DNA of 64,000 nt from Lentzea atacamensis (GTDB lineage: Bacteria; Actinomycetota; Actinomycetes; Mycobacteriales; Pseudonocardiaceae): contig NZ_QLTT01000001.1 of NCBI RefSeq assembly GCF_003269295.1, positions 205,635-269,634 of the forward strand, given 5' to 3'. This document shows, piece by piece, positions 1-7,823 of this stretch. A program made the position numbers and the translations under genes. The notes under the pieces were generated by a model. The model saw only the letters and a program-made list of their open reading frames with translations, had not been told where the DNA came from and made no database searches. Position 1 is the first letter of the stretch, and the number at the start of each line of letters is the position of its first letter.

Positions 1-334
1 CGCGGGCGACCAACAACGCGCCGACCACGTTCACGTCCACGACGCGGCGCAGGTCCTCGGTGCGCAGCTGCGCGAGCGGGCCCGACGGTGAGGTGATGCC
101 GGCGTTGTTCACCACGCCGGTGATGTCGTCCCCGGCGGCGTCGAACAGCCGCGCGACGTCGTCCTCGTTCGCGGTGTCGGCCTGCACGGCGAGGACGCCG
201 AGCTCTTTCTCCAGCGCGCGGGCCTCGTCGGCGGCCTGGCGATAGCTGATCACGACCCGGTGCCCGTCGCGCACGAGCCTGCGCGCGGTCGCGGCACCGA
301 TACCCCGGCTTCCCCCGGTGATCACCGTTGTCAT
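1..334 (-). CDS. Short-chain dehydrogenase/reductase, N-terminal part (runs off the window)
   Basis: Only the first ~111 residues are present. They form an NAD(P)-binding Rossmann unit: the cofactor motif TGGSRGIG is at residues 6-13 and the NNAG motif at 76-79, as in classical FabG-like SDRs; the Tyr-x-x-x-Lys active site would lie outside the window. The ATG at 334 is preceded on the minus strand by TAGGGT with a 7-base gap, so the transcript is probably leaderless. It is divergent from a PadR regulator with overlapping -10 boxes, which suggests PadR controls it. The substrate cannot be told. Confidence 0.9.
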   Translation of the reverse strand, partial: MTTVITGGSRGIGAATARRLVRDGHRVVISYRQAADEARALEKELGVLAVQADTANEDDVARLFDAAGDDITGVVNNAGITSPSGPLAQLRTEDLRRVVDVNVVGALLVAR

Positions 335-341
335 GCCGTTC

Positions 342-351
342 ACCCTATACT
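342..351. promoter_or_regulatory. Overlapping divergent -10 boxes (SDR / PadR)
   Basis: The ten bases ACCCTATACT contain TATACT (346-351) reading rightward to the PadR gene and TAGGGT (347-342) reading leftward to the SDR gene. RNA polymerase can hardly occupy both at once, so the two genes should interfere or be co-controlled. Confidence 0.6.
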
Positions 352-376
352 CGGTTCCGGATATTTGGGAGCGGAT

Positions 377-964
377 ATGACGTTCAGGCGCACGAACCCC
401 CTGGCCCTCGCCGTGCTGGCGCTGCTGTCGGAGCGGCCCATGCACCCCTACGAGATGGCGCAGACCATGCGCGAACGCCACCAGGAGGAGGTGATCAAGC
501 TCAACTACGGCTCGCTCTACACCGTCGTCGAGTCGCTGCGGCGCCACGAGCTGATCGCCGCGAGCGCCACCCAGAAAGCCGGCAACCGCCCCGAACGCAC
601 CGTCTACGCGATCACCGAGGCCGGCACCGCGGAGCTGCACGGCTGGCTGCGCGAGCTCATCGCCGTCCCGGCCAAGGAGTACCCGCGGTTCGAGGCCGGG
701 ATCTCCCTGGTCGGCCTGCTGCCCCCGCACGACGCGCTCGCCGTCGTCGAGCAGCGTCTCGCGGCGCTCGGCGAGCAGCTCACCGCGCTGGCCGTCCTGC
801 TGGAGAAGCTGGCCGGGATGGGGCTGCCGCAGCTCGCGTGGATCGAGCTCGACTACCGGATGGCCGTGCTGCGCGCCGAACGCGCCTGGCTCACCTGGTT
901 CGCCACCGCCACCCGCGAAGGCACCGTCGGAGGGTACGACGACTGGGAGGAACGACACCGATGA
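377..964 (+). CDS. PadR-family transcriptional regulator
   Basis: A 195-residue regulator with the PadR winged helix at residues ~8-85 (ALLSERPMHPYEM, then GSLYTVVESLRRHELI, then ERTVYAITEAG wing) and a C-terminal helical VirR-like dimerisation domain. I chose the ATG at 377 because GGGAG lies six bases upstream and the PadR domain begins immediately; an upstream in-frame start at 260 would overlap the SDR gene. The stop overlaps the next ATG (ATGA at 961), so the small downstream gene is translationally coupled. Probable autoregulator and regulator of the divergent SDR; the effector is unknown. Confidence 0.88.
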   Translation: MTFRRTNPLALAVLALLSERPMHPYEMAQTMRERHQEEVIKLNYGSLYTVVESLRRHELIAASATQKAGNRPERTVYAITEAGTAELHGWLRELIAVPAKEYPRFEAGISLVGLLPPHDALAVVEQRLAALGEQLTALAVLLEKLAGMGLPQLAWIELDYRMAVLRAERAWLTWFATATREGTVGGYDDWEERHR

Positions 965-1290
965 GACTGCTGTTCGAAGTGTCCGGCGTGGTGCGCGCGC
1001 CGCTGGAGGACGTGCGGGAACGCATGTTCGCCGATGCCGGTGAGTCCGGGCCGCACCGGCTCGTCGACCGCGCGCGGGGCGTAATCGCCTACTGGGGCGA
1101 CTGGTGGTACCGCGGCGAGGACTCGCTGCACCCCCATCCCGAGGGCGCGCTGCTCGTGCACCGCGTCCACAACATCGCCAAGCAGGGCAACTGGGCCCCG
1201 TACCTGGCGAACAAGCTGTTCATCGGCTACCGGGCACGGCTCGAGGAGGGTCTGCGGCAGCGGATCGCCGAGCTCGAGGCTCAGACCTGA
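961..1290 (+). CDS. Small SRPBCC-like hypothetical protein
   Basis: A 109-residue protein starting at the ATGA overlap with the PadR gene. The opening beta strand followed by a helix (FEVSGVVRAPLEDVRERM), the WW-containing middle and the long C-terminal helix ending RQRIAELEA resemble the polyketide cyclase/START (SRPBCC) fold, which binds hydrophobic ligands, but there is no diagnostic motif. Co-transcribed with the PadR regulator; its end overlaps the convergent DoxX gene by ten bases. Function unknown. Confidence 0.7.
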   Translation: MRLLFEVSGVVRAPLEDVRERMFADAGESGPHRLVDRARGVIAYWGDWWYRGEDSLHPHPEGALLVHRVHNIAKQGNWAPYLANKLFIGYRARLEEGLRQRIAELEAQT

Positions 1291-1652
1291 CCGTAACGGA
1301 CCGCCGCGACGAACACGGCCAGCGCGCACAGCACGAGGTTGATCGGCACCGTGGCCCACTCTCCGCGCCGCCCGTGCACGATCGCGGCCCCGACCTGCAG
1401 CAACGCCAGCCCCACCGCAGCGACCGGGGTGAGGATCGTGGCGACGCCGGTCAGCCACGGCACGACCAGCCCGAGCGCACCCGCGATCTCCGCCGCGCCG
1501 ATCGCCTTGACCTGGCCGGGCGAGAAGTCCGCGACCCACCCCAGGCGCGGCTCGGTGAGCAGGTCCTGTTTCGGCTTCGCGACCTTCGTGAACCCAGCCA
1601 TCAGGTACAGCGCCGCCAGCACGGCGGACACGATCCACGCAGCCACGTCCAT
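1281..1652 (-). CDS. DoxX-family membrane protein
   Basis: A 123-residue protein with four predicted membrane helices (residues ~4-20, 50-68, 72-90, 103-118). The pattern of helix 1 followed by FTKVAKPKQ and the GAAEIAGALGL segment in helix 2 is typical of the DoxX/DoxD-like family. In mycobacteria DoxX relatives take part in a membrane oxidoreductase complex with superoxide dismutase; most family members, probably including this one, have no assigned role. It stands alone, convergent with the PadR operon. Confidence 0.8.
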   Translation of the reverse strand: MDVAAWIVSAVLAALYLMAGFTKVAKPKQDLLTEPRLGWVADFSPGQVKAIGAAEIAGALGLVVPWLTGVATILTPVAAVGLALLQVGAAIVHGRRGEWATVPINLVLCALAVFVAAVRYGQV

Positions 1653-1750
1653 GACCGGAAACCTAACCGCGGTTCGACGGGAGAACCACCAGCGTGCAAG
1701 CCGGAAGCAGTGAAGTAAGGGTGACCTTATTCCTCACCCGATCGGCCGTA

Positions 1751-1756
1751 TAGAGT
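1751..1756 (+). promoter_or_regulatory. -10 box for a leaderless transcript
   Basis: TAGAGT ends six bases before the ATG at 1763 (TATAGA two bases earlier is an alternative register). This spacing puts the transcription start at or next to the start codon. Confidence 0.6.
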
Positions 1757-1762
1757 GTGCAG

Positions 1763-2626
1763 ATGAGGTGCTCGATACTCTCCGACTTCGCGGGCGAACC
1801 GCTGGCCGGCACGGCCGCGACCGCGACAGCGTGGCTGTGCCTGGAGCAGCCGGGCCCGTGGGGCCGCGACGCGATCGTGGAGAGCCACCTCGACCCCGAG
1901 CTCGGCGCGGAGCTGCAACGCCGCGCCGCCGGCACCGGTGTCCGCATCCTGCTGATCCGCCGCCCGGGCAGGCACGCCGACACCCGCGTCGGTGGCAGTC
2001 GCCGCCTGTACCTGGCCTCGGCAAAGCCCGGCACGTCGTGGCTGGAGCAAGCCGACCTCGCCTCCCCGGAAGAGGCTCTCGAGCTCGACTTCGAGGCGCT
2101 GGGGCAAGGCCGCTCGACCGCGTTCGGCACGCCCGTCGAAGATCCGCTCCTGCTCGTCTGCACCAACAGCAAACGCGATGTCTGCTGTGCCTTGTACGGC
2201 CGTCCGATCGCCACCGCGCTCAACCTCTGGGAGTGCACGCACACGGGCGGGCACCGTTTCGCGCCCACCGGCGTCCTGCTGCCCACCGGCCACCTGTACG
2301 GGCGACTCGACCACCAGTTGGCCGAACGTGTCGTCACGGAGGGCATCCTCGCCGACCGGTGCCGGGGCCGCTCCTGCTTCACCCCGCGGGGGCAGGTCGC
2401 CGAGGTCGCCGTCCGCGCCCAGCTCGGCGAGACCCGCGACGTGCTCACCGTCGTCGGCGAGACCGCCGACTCCGCGACCGTGCGGCACACCGACGGCCGG
2501 GAGTGGCGGGTGGCACTCGCCGAACAGCCGGTCCCGCCGCGGCCCGCGAGCTGCGGCAAGTCCCCCGACATCGCGATCGCCCTCGTCGCCACCGCCATCG
2601 ACCAGCTGGTGAAGGTCGGCCGCTAG
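1763..2626 (+). CDS. Sucrase/ferredoxin-like family protein
   Basis: A 287-residue protein of the Suc_Fer-like family, which has a thioredoxin-fold [2Fe-2S] domain. Seen here: CTNSKRDVCCALYG (from about residue 133) and the downstream WECTHTGGHRFAPTGVLLPTG, the family's cluster/active-site blocks with conserved Cys and His. Biochemical roles are poorly known despite the sucrase name. I chose ATG 1763 over GTG 1757 because of the -10 spacing. Its TAG stop forms the first half of the -10 box of the next gene. Confidence 0.85.
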   Translation: MRCSILSDFAGEPLAGTAATATAWLCLEQPGPWGRDAIVESHLDPELGAELQRRAAGTGVRILLIRRPGRHADTRVGGSRRLYLASAKPGTSWLEQADLASPEEALELDFEALGQGRSTAFGTPVEDPLLLVCTNSKRDVCCALYGRPIATALNLWECTHTGGHRFAPTGVLLPTGHLYGRLDHQLAERVVTEGILADRCRGRSCFTPRGQVAEVAVRAQLGETRDVLTVVGETADSATVRHTDGREWRVALAEQPVPPRPASCGKSPDIAIALVATAIDQLVKVGR

Positions 2627-2629
2627 ATT
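2624..2629 (+). promoter_or_regulatory. -10 box embedded in the upstream stop codon
   Basis: TAGATT begins with the stop codon of the sucrase-like gene and ends seven bases before GTG 2637. Confidence 0.55.
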
Positions 2630-2636
2630 TCGTGTG

Positions 2637-3164
2637 GTGCCCAGGCTGATCCACCTCAACGGCCCCACCGGCGTCGGCAAGTCGACCATCGCCGCCCGCT
2701 ACGCCGCCGCCCACCCCAGGACGCTCAACCTCGACGCAGACGAGATCGTCCGGCTCATCGGCGGCTGGCAAGACGACTTCCACGGCACCGTCGGCCTCGT
2801 GCGGCCGCTCGCGATCACCATGGCCACCCACCACCTGGCCACCGGGCACGACGTGGTGATGCCGCAGCTCATCGCCCGCCACGCCGAACGGGAACGGTTC
2901 GCCGAGGCCGCCCGCTCGGCAGGCGCGCAGTACCTGGAGTTCGTGCTGCTCGCGCCCGCCGGCGTCGTGACACGGCGGTTCCAGCAGCGGGATCACCACA
3001 TCGACCGCGTCGTCGAGGCGCTGGGCGGGGTGACGGCGGTCGAGCGGAGCTGCGCCCTGCTGGCCGGCTACGTCACGGCGGACTCGATCGTGATCGAGAC
3101 CGGGGGCGACGACGCCGACCGGACATGCGAAACGCTGATCACCGCCCTGTCGGCGCGGCCCTGA
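2637..3164 (+). CDS. P-loop kinase-like ATPase
   Basis: A 175-residue single-domain P-loop protein: Walker A GPTGVGKST at residues 8-16, an acidic strand NLDADEIVRLIGGW at ~32-45 as in small-molecule kinases of the AAA_33/gluconate-kinase type, and a possible lid region with RRFQQRDHH near 118. It lacks the long insertions of zeta toxins or polynucleotide kinases. GTG 2637 is seven bases after TAGATT; GTG 2634 is also in frame and adds one residue. Likely phosphorylates a small molecule; the substrate cannot be told. Confidence 0.78.
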   Translation: MPRLIHLNGPTGVGKSTIAARYAAAHPRTLNLDADEIVRLIGGWQDDFHGTVGLVRPLAITMATHHLATGHDVVMPQLIARHAERERFAEAARSAGAQYLEFVLLAPAGVVTRRFQQRDHHIDRVVEALGGVTAVERSCALLAGYVTADSIVIETGGDDADRTCETLITALSARP

Positions 3165-3192
3165 ACTGTCGGAGCCGCGCGGCTCCGACAGT
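3165..3192. terminator. Bidirectional terminator palindrome
   Basis: A perfect 28-bp palindrome (half-site ACTGTCGGAGCCGC) starts right after the kinase stop codon and lies 15 bases before the end of the convergent TetR gene. It has no U tract, so it would act as an I-shaped hairpin terminator for both genes. Confidence 0.75.
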
Positions 3193-3207
3193 GCGCCCCC
3201 GCGGTGA

Positions 3208-3822
3208 TCAGCTTGACTCTGCTGATCTCCGTTCCGGTGACGGGCCGGCGCTGGGCACGGTCGCGGAGAACACGCCGATCCCCAGCGCGTACGGGTCGTC
3301 GAGGCCCACGGTCTCGAGCGTCTCCACCGGCAGCGCCAGCAGCGAGATCGCCACACCGAGGAAGTAGGCGTCGAGCAGGCCGGTGTCGCGCACGGTCGAG
3401 GGCAGCCCGGCCGCCTGCTGCAACGCCGCACCGGCCTCGGCGTTGGCCAGCACCATGCCCGACAACGCCGCGCGCACTCCCGGACGGCGCACGGCCTCCA
3501 GGTAGAGCTCGACCATCGCGAGCATCTGGGTCGGGTCGTCGGCCACCGCGCGGCGCAGCAGGGCCGGGTAGAGCTCGGCCACGTCGGCGGGGCTGATGTC
3601 GGCCGGTGTGGTCTCGCGCAGGCGGTCGACGGCGGCCCGGTGCAGCGAGGTCATGCGCGCGGCGGCGGCCTCGAGGATCGACTCGCGCGTCGGGAAGTAG
3701 TTCTTGGTGGTGCCGATGGGGACGCCGGCCTCGCGGTCGATCGCGCGGTGGGTCAGTCCCCGGCCGCCTTCCACCGCGAGGATCTGGATCGCGGTGTCGC
3801 ACAGAAGATCACGACGGCTCAC
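3208..3822 (-). CDS. TetR-family transcriptional regulator
   Basis: A 204-residue TetR-type repressor. The N-terminal helix-turn-helix spans residues ~8-50 (GRGLTHRAIDREAGVPIGTTKNYFPTRE), followed by an all-helical ligand domain. The start is GTG 3822: on the minus strand TAGTGT ends eight bases before it, and the domain begins at once; longer in-frame starts would read through the promoter. A perfect inverted repeat just upstream (3843-3860) is the obvious autoregulatory operator. Target genes other than itself are unclear. Confidence 0.85.
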   Translation of the reverse strand: MSRRDLLCDTAIQILAVEGGRGLTHRAIDREAGVPIGTTKNYFPTRESILEAAAARMTSLHRAAVDRLRETTPADISPADVAELYPALLRRAVADDPTQMLAMVELYLEAVRRPGVRAALSGMVLANAEAGAALQQAAGLPSTVRDTGLLDAYFLGVAISLLALPVETLETVGLDDPYALGIGVFSATVPSAGPSPERRSAESS

Positions 3823-4027
3823 GGTCCGGGACACTAGCAAGATCACCACGGGTGTGGTGAACCGGGGCGAACGTGCTGGTCCCGGCGGTCGCGACGACCA
3901 CGCCGCGTTCGACGACGAGGAACAGCCCGCAGACACAGCGGACGTAGGACACCGCGCCGTGCCCGGAGGCGTGCACGGACGTGGCGGACGAGCAGGACCA
4001 GCGGCAGGCGGGGCAGGTGGCGATCAT
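3809..4027 (-). CDS. Small Cys-rich hypothetical protein (possible zinc ribbon)
   Basis: A 72-residue reading frame with CPAC at residues 5-8 and CVCG near 31-34, a spacing compatible with one treble-clef or ribbon zinc site. It is upstream of the TetR gene on the same strand and overlaps its start by 14 bases, so it would also contain the operator; this makes it less certain. It is divergent from the CGNR gene 26 bases away. It may be a chance open frame. Confidence 0.4.
   Translation of the reverse strand: MIATCPACRWSCSSATSVHASGHGAVSYVRCVCGLFLVVERGVVVATAGTSTFAPVHHTRGDLASVPDREPS
3843..3860. promoter_or_regulatory. Putative TetR operator
   Basis: Perfect inverted repeat TCACCAC-GGGT-GTGGTGA, seven-base arms with a four-base spacer. 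It lies six bases upstream of the -10 box (plus-strand ACACTA, 3831-3836) of the TetR gene, where a bound dimer would block polymerase. Confidence 0.65.
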
Positions 4028-4053
4028 GTGCCCCAGCGTGATGTCATGGTCTA

Positions 4054-4554
4054 GTGCATTTCAACCCTTACGGAGGGACGGCGGCCGGGCTCGCCGCGAA
4101 GCTGGTCAACGCCGACCCGGCCACACCCCTCATCGACGTGCTGAAAGCGTCGGACTACAAGCCGCTGGGCTCGCTCGACGCCCGGCAGGAACGTGACGTA
4201 AGAGACTGGGTGGAGCGGCTGCGGCAGGTCTTCCGCGCGCCCACCGTGGACCTGCTCAACGAGCTGCTGGCCGAGTCGTCGACCACGCACTACATCTCCA
4301 CCCACGACGACCGCGCCCCGCACCTGCACTACGCGCGCGAGGACGCGCCCACCGACGTCCGGGTCAAGGCGTACACGGCCGCGGGCTTGGCGGCGTTGTT
4401 CTGCGAGGACGCCCAGCGCATCGGCTGGTGTGGCAGGGACGGCTGCGACACGGTGTTCGTCGACACCAGCCGCAACGGACGCCGCCGCTTCTGCTCCACG
4501 AAATGCGCGAACCGCGTCGCCGTGGCCAACCACCGCAGCCGCCAGGCCGGATAG
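4054..4554 (+). CDS. CGNR zinc-finger domain protein
   Basis: A 166-residue protein with an N-terminal helical ABATE region and a C-terminal zinc finger in which Cys pairs appear as CGRDGCDTVFVD and FCSTKCANRVAVANHR (residues ~129-163). The last block is the CGNR signature with Ala for Gly (CANR). Family members are putative stress-linked transcription regulators that are common and poorly studied in actinomycetes. The GTG start at 4054 follows CTA directly, so the promoter must overlap the divergent spacer. Its target is unknown. Confidence 0.82.
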   Translation: MHFNPYGGTAAGLAAKLVNADPATPLIDVLKASDYKPLGSLDARQERDVRDWVERLRQVFRAPTVDLLNELLAESSTTHYISTHDDRAPHLHYAREDAPTDVRVKAYTAAGLAALFCEDAQRIGWCGRDGCDTVFVDTSRNGRRRFCSTKCANRVAVANHRSRQAG

Positions 4555-4555
4555 C

Positions 4556-5324
4556 TCAGCCGGCGTGAACGCGATGCCCGAACCGGGTGTTCTCGAACCG
4601 GGTGTTCTCGAACGACGACTCGCCCCCGAACGCGGCCTCCACGAAGTCCTCCCGGCCGCGGAACCACGTGCCCGCGAACGACGCCGCCCCCGCGAACCAG
4701 GCACGCCGGAACACCGCGCGGCCGCCGAAACGCACCCCTGAGCAGTCCAGGTCCGAGCCGAACCGGGTGCCGGTGAAGTCGGCGCGGCCGGAGAACCGGG
4801 TACCGCGCAGCGTCACCGCACCGGCGGCGTGGATGTTCGAGAACTCGCCGTTCCCCGCACACCGTCGCCCCGCGCAGACCGAGACCGCGGGCGAACACCG
4901 ACTGCGTGAACAGCACGTGCCGGCCGAAGAACGCGCCGGGCGCCTCGACCTCACCGAGGAACGTCGCCTGGTCGAACCGCGTGTCGCCGAGGAACCGGGC
5001 GCCGTCGAACCGTGCCGTGCCCAGACGGCACTGCGAGAGGTCGAAGTCGACGAGCGTGGCGCGCCGCAGGTCGATCTCGCCGCCCAGCCAGAAACCTGGC
5101 CCCGGCCGCAGGTGCGCGGCCAGCGTCGCCTGCAGCACCATCCGCCACCGCTGGTCGGCCTCGGTCCCCGGCCACGGCAGCCCGCGCAGCGCCTCACACA
5201 GCACGTCCAGCGCCGGCTGCCGGTTCTGCACCGCCCGCCCGCCGTACTCGACCCAGTCCCGCAGGCCGCTCAGCCGCGCATCGGCCTCGGGGGCAGTGAG
5301 CCGGCGGCGGATGTCCTCCAGCGG
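4556..5324 (-). pseudogene. Pentapeptide-repeat protein remnant, frameshifted and 5'-truncated
   Basis: The first part (from ~5324, LEDIRRRL...GLRDWVEYGG) is a typical helical lead-in to a right-handed pentapeptide beta-helix; repeats such as ARFDGARF and TRFDQATF follow, then after a frame change TRFSGRADFTGTRF and FENTRFENTRF up to the stop at 4556. The two frames join if one G is removed from the GGGG run at 4853-4856 (plus strand CCCC). No start codon lies near the beginning of the homology, where it abuts a TPR fragment on the other strand, so the N-terminus, usually membrane-spanning in this group, appears lost. Function cannot be assigned. Confidence 0.75.
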
Positions 5325-5724
5325 TGACCGTGGTGGGGTTTCTCGCCGCGCGCGTGGGCGACCTGACCACCGCCTGGGACCACTGCCAGGCCGCACTCAC
5401 GCTCAACCGGCAGCTCCACAACCCCGACGGCGAGGCGGGCACCCTGGACAGCCTCGGGTTCATCGCCCACCGCAGCGGCGACCACCACCAGGCCCTCGAC
5501 CTCTACCAGCAGGCGCTCACCCGTACCGCGGCCACGGCCACGGCAACGAGGTCCCGGACATCCTCGACCACGTCGGCCATCCCCACGCCGCCCTCGGACA
5601 GCACGACCACGCCCGCGCGGTCTGGCAGGAGGCCCTGGAGCTGTACCGCGACCAGGGCCGCGACAACGACGCCGCCCGCGTACAACGGCAACTCGACGGC
5701 CTCACCCCGGCACCGGGCGGGTGA
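5324..5724 (+). pseudogene. TPR-domain fragment of an AfsR/SARP-like or NB-ARC/TPR regulator
   Basis: Tandem tetratricopeptide units (GDLTTAWDHCQAALTLNRQL, then SGDHHQALDLYQQAL, then in a second frame HDHARAVWQEALELYRDQGR) match the C-terminal sensor repeats of large actinomycete SARP or NB-ARC/TPR regulators. The reading frame changes near 5520 and the whole upstream part (DNA-binding, NTPase) is missing. The fragment begins exactly where the pentapeptide remnant ends, so a recombination joint lies at about 5324. Not expected to be functional. Confidence 0.7.
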
Positions 5725-5805
5725 GGCCGGCACGCGGCGCGAGCCGCGTGCCCGGTTCACCGCAACCACATCGCGTCGTGGCAATCGGCTGGTCAGCGCG
5801 GGTTT

Positions 5806-6312
5806 TCAGCCGGTGACGTTGTTGAGCTTGCGCGGGTAGTAGCCGTCGGTACCGCTCAGGCCGTACTTCAGGACGCGGTACGTCGTGCCGTAGACGTCGC
5901 GCTGCTCGTACGCCCAGTACGCGGTCTTGTAGGGGTCGGCCCACTTGTCGAAGATCACGACGTGACGGGTGGTGCCGGTGCCCACGGGGTCGACGACGAT
6001 GTCACCCCACCGCATGTCCTTGGCGGCGATCTTGGTCGAGTAGGTGTCGTACAGCTCGACGGTGCGCTGGCCGGGCGCGCCGATCTTGGCGGCCATCGAG
6101 ACGTAGCCCGAGCAGTCCTGGCGGTAGCCCTCGGCACCCCAGTAGCTGGTCTGGCTGTACGGGACGGGCCCGCCGTTGTTCGCGGTGAGCCAGGTCTTCG
6201 CGCGGGCGATCAGGTCCGCCCGGCTGATGGTCGCGGCCTGGGCCGGCAACGCGGAGACCAGGGTCGTGCTCACGGCTACGAGGACGGCGGCGGCCATTGC
6301 GAGGACTCTCAT
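5806..6312 (-). CDS. Secreted NlpC/P60-like cysteine hydrolase
   Basis: A 168-residue exported protein: Sec signal peptide with a hydrophobic core at residues ~4-20 and cleavage near AQA-A, then a small papain-like domain with DCSGYVSMA (nucleophile Cys ~68) and RHVVIF (His ~113). These fit the NlpC/P60-type fold that cleaves peptidoglycan stems, although the domain is short and diverged. I chose ATG 6312 because GGGAG lies eight bases upstream; ATGs at 6327 and 6339 are also in frame. Divergent from the amidase gene. Confidence 0.72.
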   Translation of the reverse strand: MRVLAMAAAVLVAVSTTLVSALPAQAATISRADLIARAKTWLTANNGGPVPYSQTSYWGAEGYRQDCSGYVSMAAKIGAPGQRTVELYDTYSTKIAAKDMRWGDIVVDPVGTGTTRHVVIFDKWADPYKTAYWAYEQRDVYGTTYRVLKYGLSGTDGYYPRKLNNVTG

Positions 6313-6350
6313 GCGTGGAACTCCCATTCCGTAGATCACCTGTCGGCGCT

Positions 6351-6356
6351 TAGGGT
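6351..6356 (+). promoter_or_regulatory. -10 box of the amidase gene
   Basis: TAGGGT followed by six bases and the ATG at 6363; leaderless transcript expected. Confidence 0.6.
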
Positions 6357-6362
6357 CGGTTC

Positions 6363-7787
6363 ATGGAGCTGACGGAGCTGTGTTTCGCCGGGGTCGCGAG
6401 GCAGGCGCACGCCGTGCGGTCCGGCGGGGTGACCGCGAGGGACCTGGTCGCCGATCACCTCGGCCGCATCGAGCGCGTCGATCCGCAGCTCAACGCGTTC
6501 CGCACGGTGTTCGCCGAGAAAGCCCTGGCAGAGGCCGAGGCCGCGGACGAACGCCGGGCGAACGGGGAGGATCTGCCGTTGCTGGGCGTGCCGATCGCGG
6601 TCAAGGAGGACATCGCGATCGCGGGCCTCCCGACGACCAAGGGCACGAACGCGGCCCGCGCCCCGGAACCGGCGGACTCGGCGATCGTGGCGCGCCTGCG
6701 CGCGGCCGGAGCGGTGATCATCGGCCGCACCCGCATGCCCGAGCTGGGGCTGTGGCCCTACACCGAGAGCGGCTGGGCGGGGCCGACGCGCAACCCGTGG
6801 TCGCTGACGCACTCCCCCGGCGGTTCCAGCGGCGGGTCCGCCGCGGCGGTCGCGGCCGGGCTCGCGGCGGCGGCCATCGGCACCGACGGCGCCGGGTCGA
6901 TCCGCATCCCCTCGGCGGTGACGGGCCTGTTCGGGCTCAAGCCCCAGCGCGGCCGCGTCTCGCTGGCGCCCGAGCGCGAGGTGTGGGGCGGTCTCGTGGT
7001 GGCCGGGCCGATCACCCGCACGGTGCTGGACTGGGCGTTGGTCGCCGACCAGATCCACGGCGCGGTGCCCGGTGACCCGCACGTCGCGCACCCGCCGCGC
7101 ACCAGCTTCACCGAGGCCGCCACGACCGATCCGGGGAAGCTGCGGATCGGGGTGTCGCTGCGGCCGTGGGGTCCGGGCATACCGATCGCCGACGAGGTCC
7201 GCGACGCCGTGCAGGACACCGCGGCGCTGCTCACCGACCTCGGCCACGACGTCGTGCGCATCGACCCGCCGATGCGCGACGTCGTCGCGTCCACCCAGTT
7301 CGCCGTGCGGTACCTGCACAACGCGCACCTGGCGCGCGCCGGTATGGAGTTCCCGGACCTGCTCGAGCCCCGCACCCGCGCGGTCGGCGAGCTGGGCCGG
7401 CGGCTGCCGCGGGGACTGGTGCGCTGGGCCCGCAAGGACGACGCGGCGCTGACCGCGCACGCGAACCGGATCTTCACGTCGGTCGACGTGCTGCTCACCC
7501 CGGCGCTGACCCGCCCGCCGATCCGTGTCGGCGAGTGGGACCGCCGCAACGTCGTGGCCGCGTTGCTGGCCGCCTCGCACTACACGTCGTTCCTGCAGAT
7601 GTGGAACGTCGTGGGCAATCCCGCGGCCGCCGTTCCCGCCGGGCGCACGTCGTCCGGCCTGCCGCTCGCGGTGCAGCTGGTGGGCCGCCGCCACGACGAG
7701 TGCACGCTGCTGTCGGTGTCCGCCCAGCTGGAACGCGCGCGGCCGTGGGCGGACCGAACCCCCTCCGGCCTCGGTCATGCGAACTAG
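6363..7787 (+). CDS. Amidase (amidase-signature family)
   Basis: A 474-residue amidase-signature enzyme that hydrolyses an amide bond with a Ser-cisSer-Lys triad. The Lys is K81 in GVPIAVKED, the glycine/serine-rich block with the cis-Ser is GGSSGGS at ~153-159, and the nucleophile is in GTDGAGSIRIP at ~176-184. All three elements are intact and the length is normal. It stands alone, not next to GatB or GatC genes, so it is a catabolic or detoxifying amidase rather than a tRNA amidotransferase subunit. Substrate unknown. Confidence 0.92.
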   Translation: MELTELCFAGVARQAHAVRSGGVTARDLVADHLGRIERVDPQLNAFRTVFAEKALAEAEAADERRANGEDLPLLGVPIAVKEDIAIAGLPTTKGTNAARAPEPADSAIVARLRAAGAVIIGRTRMPELGLWPYTESGWAGPTRNPWSLTHSPGGSSGGSAAAVAAGLAAAAIGTDGAGSIRIPSAVTGLFGLKPQRGRVSLAPEREVWGGLVVAGPITRTVLDWALVADQIHGAVPGDPHVAHPPRTSFTEAATTDPGKLRIGVSLRPWGPGIPIADEVRDAVQDTAALLTDLGHDVVRIDPPMRDVVASTQFAVRYLHNAHLARAGMEFPDLLEPRTRAVGELGRRLPRGLVRWARKDDAALTAHANRIFTSVDVLLTPALTRPPIRVGEWDRRNVVAALLAASHYTSFLQMWNVVGNPAAAVPAGRTSSGLPLAVQLVGRRHDECTLLSVSAQLERARPWADRTPSGLGHAN

Positions 7788-7810
7788 GATAGTACGAGGA
7801 CGGACTATCC
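7787..7810. terminator. Hairpin between convergent genes
   Basis: Perfect inverted repeat GGATAGT / ACTATCC separated by ten bases, starting in the amidase stop codon and ending 13 bases before the end of the convergent gene. It is A/T-richer than its surroundings; weak terminator or operator-like site. Confidence 0.4.
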
Positions 7811-7823
7811 GAACTGGAAATGG

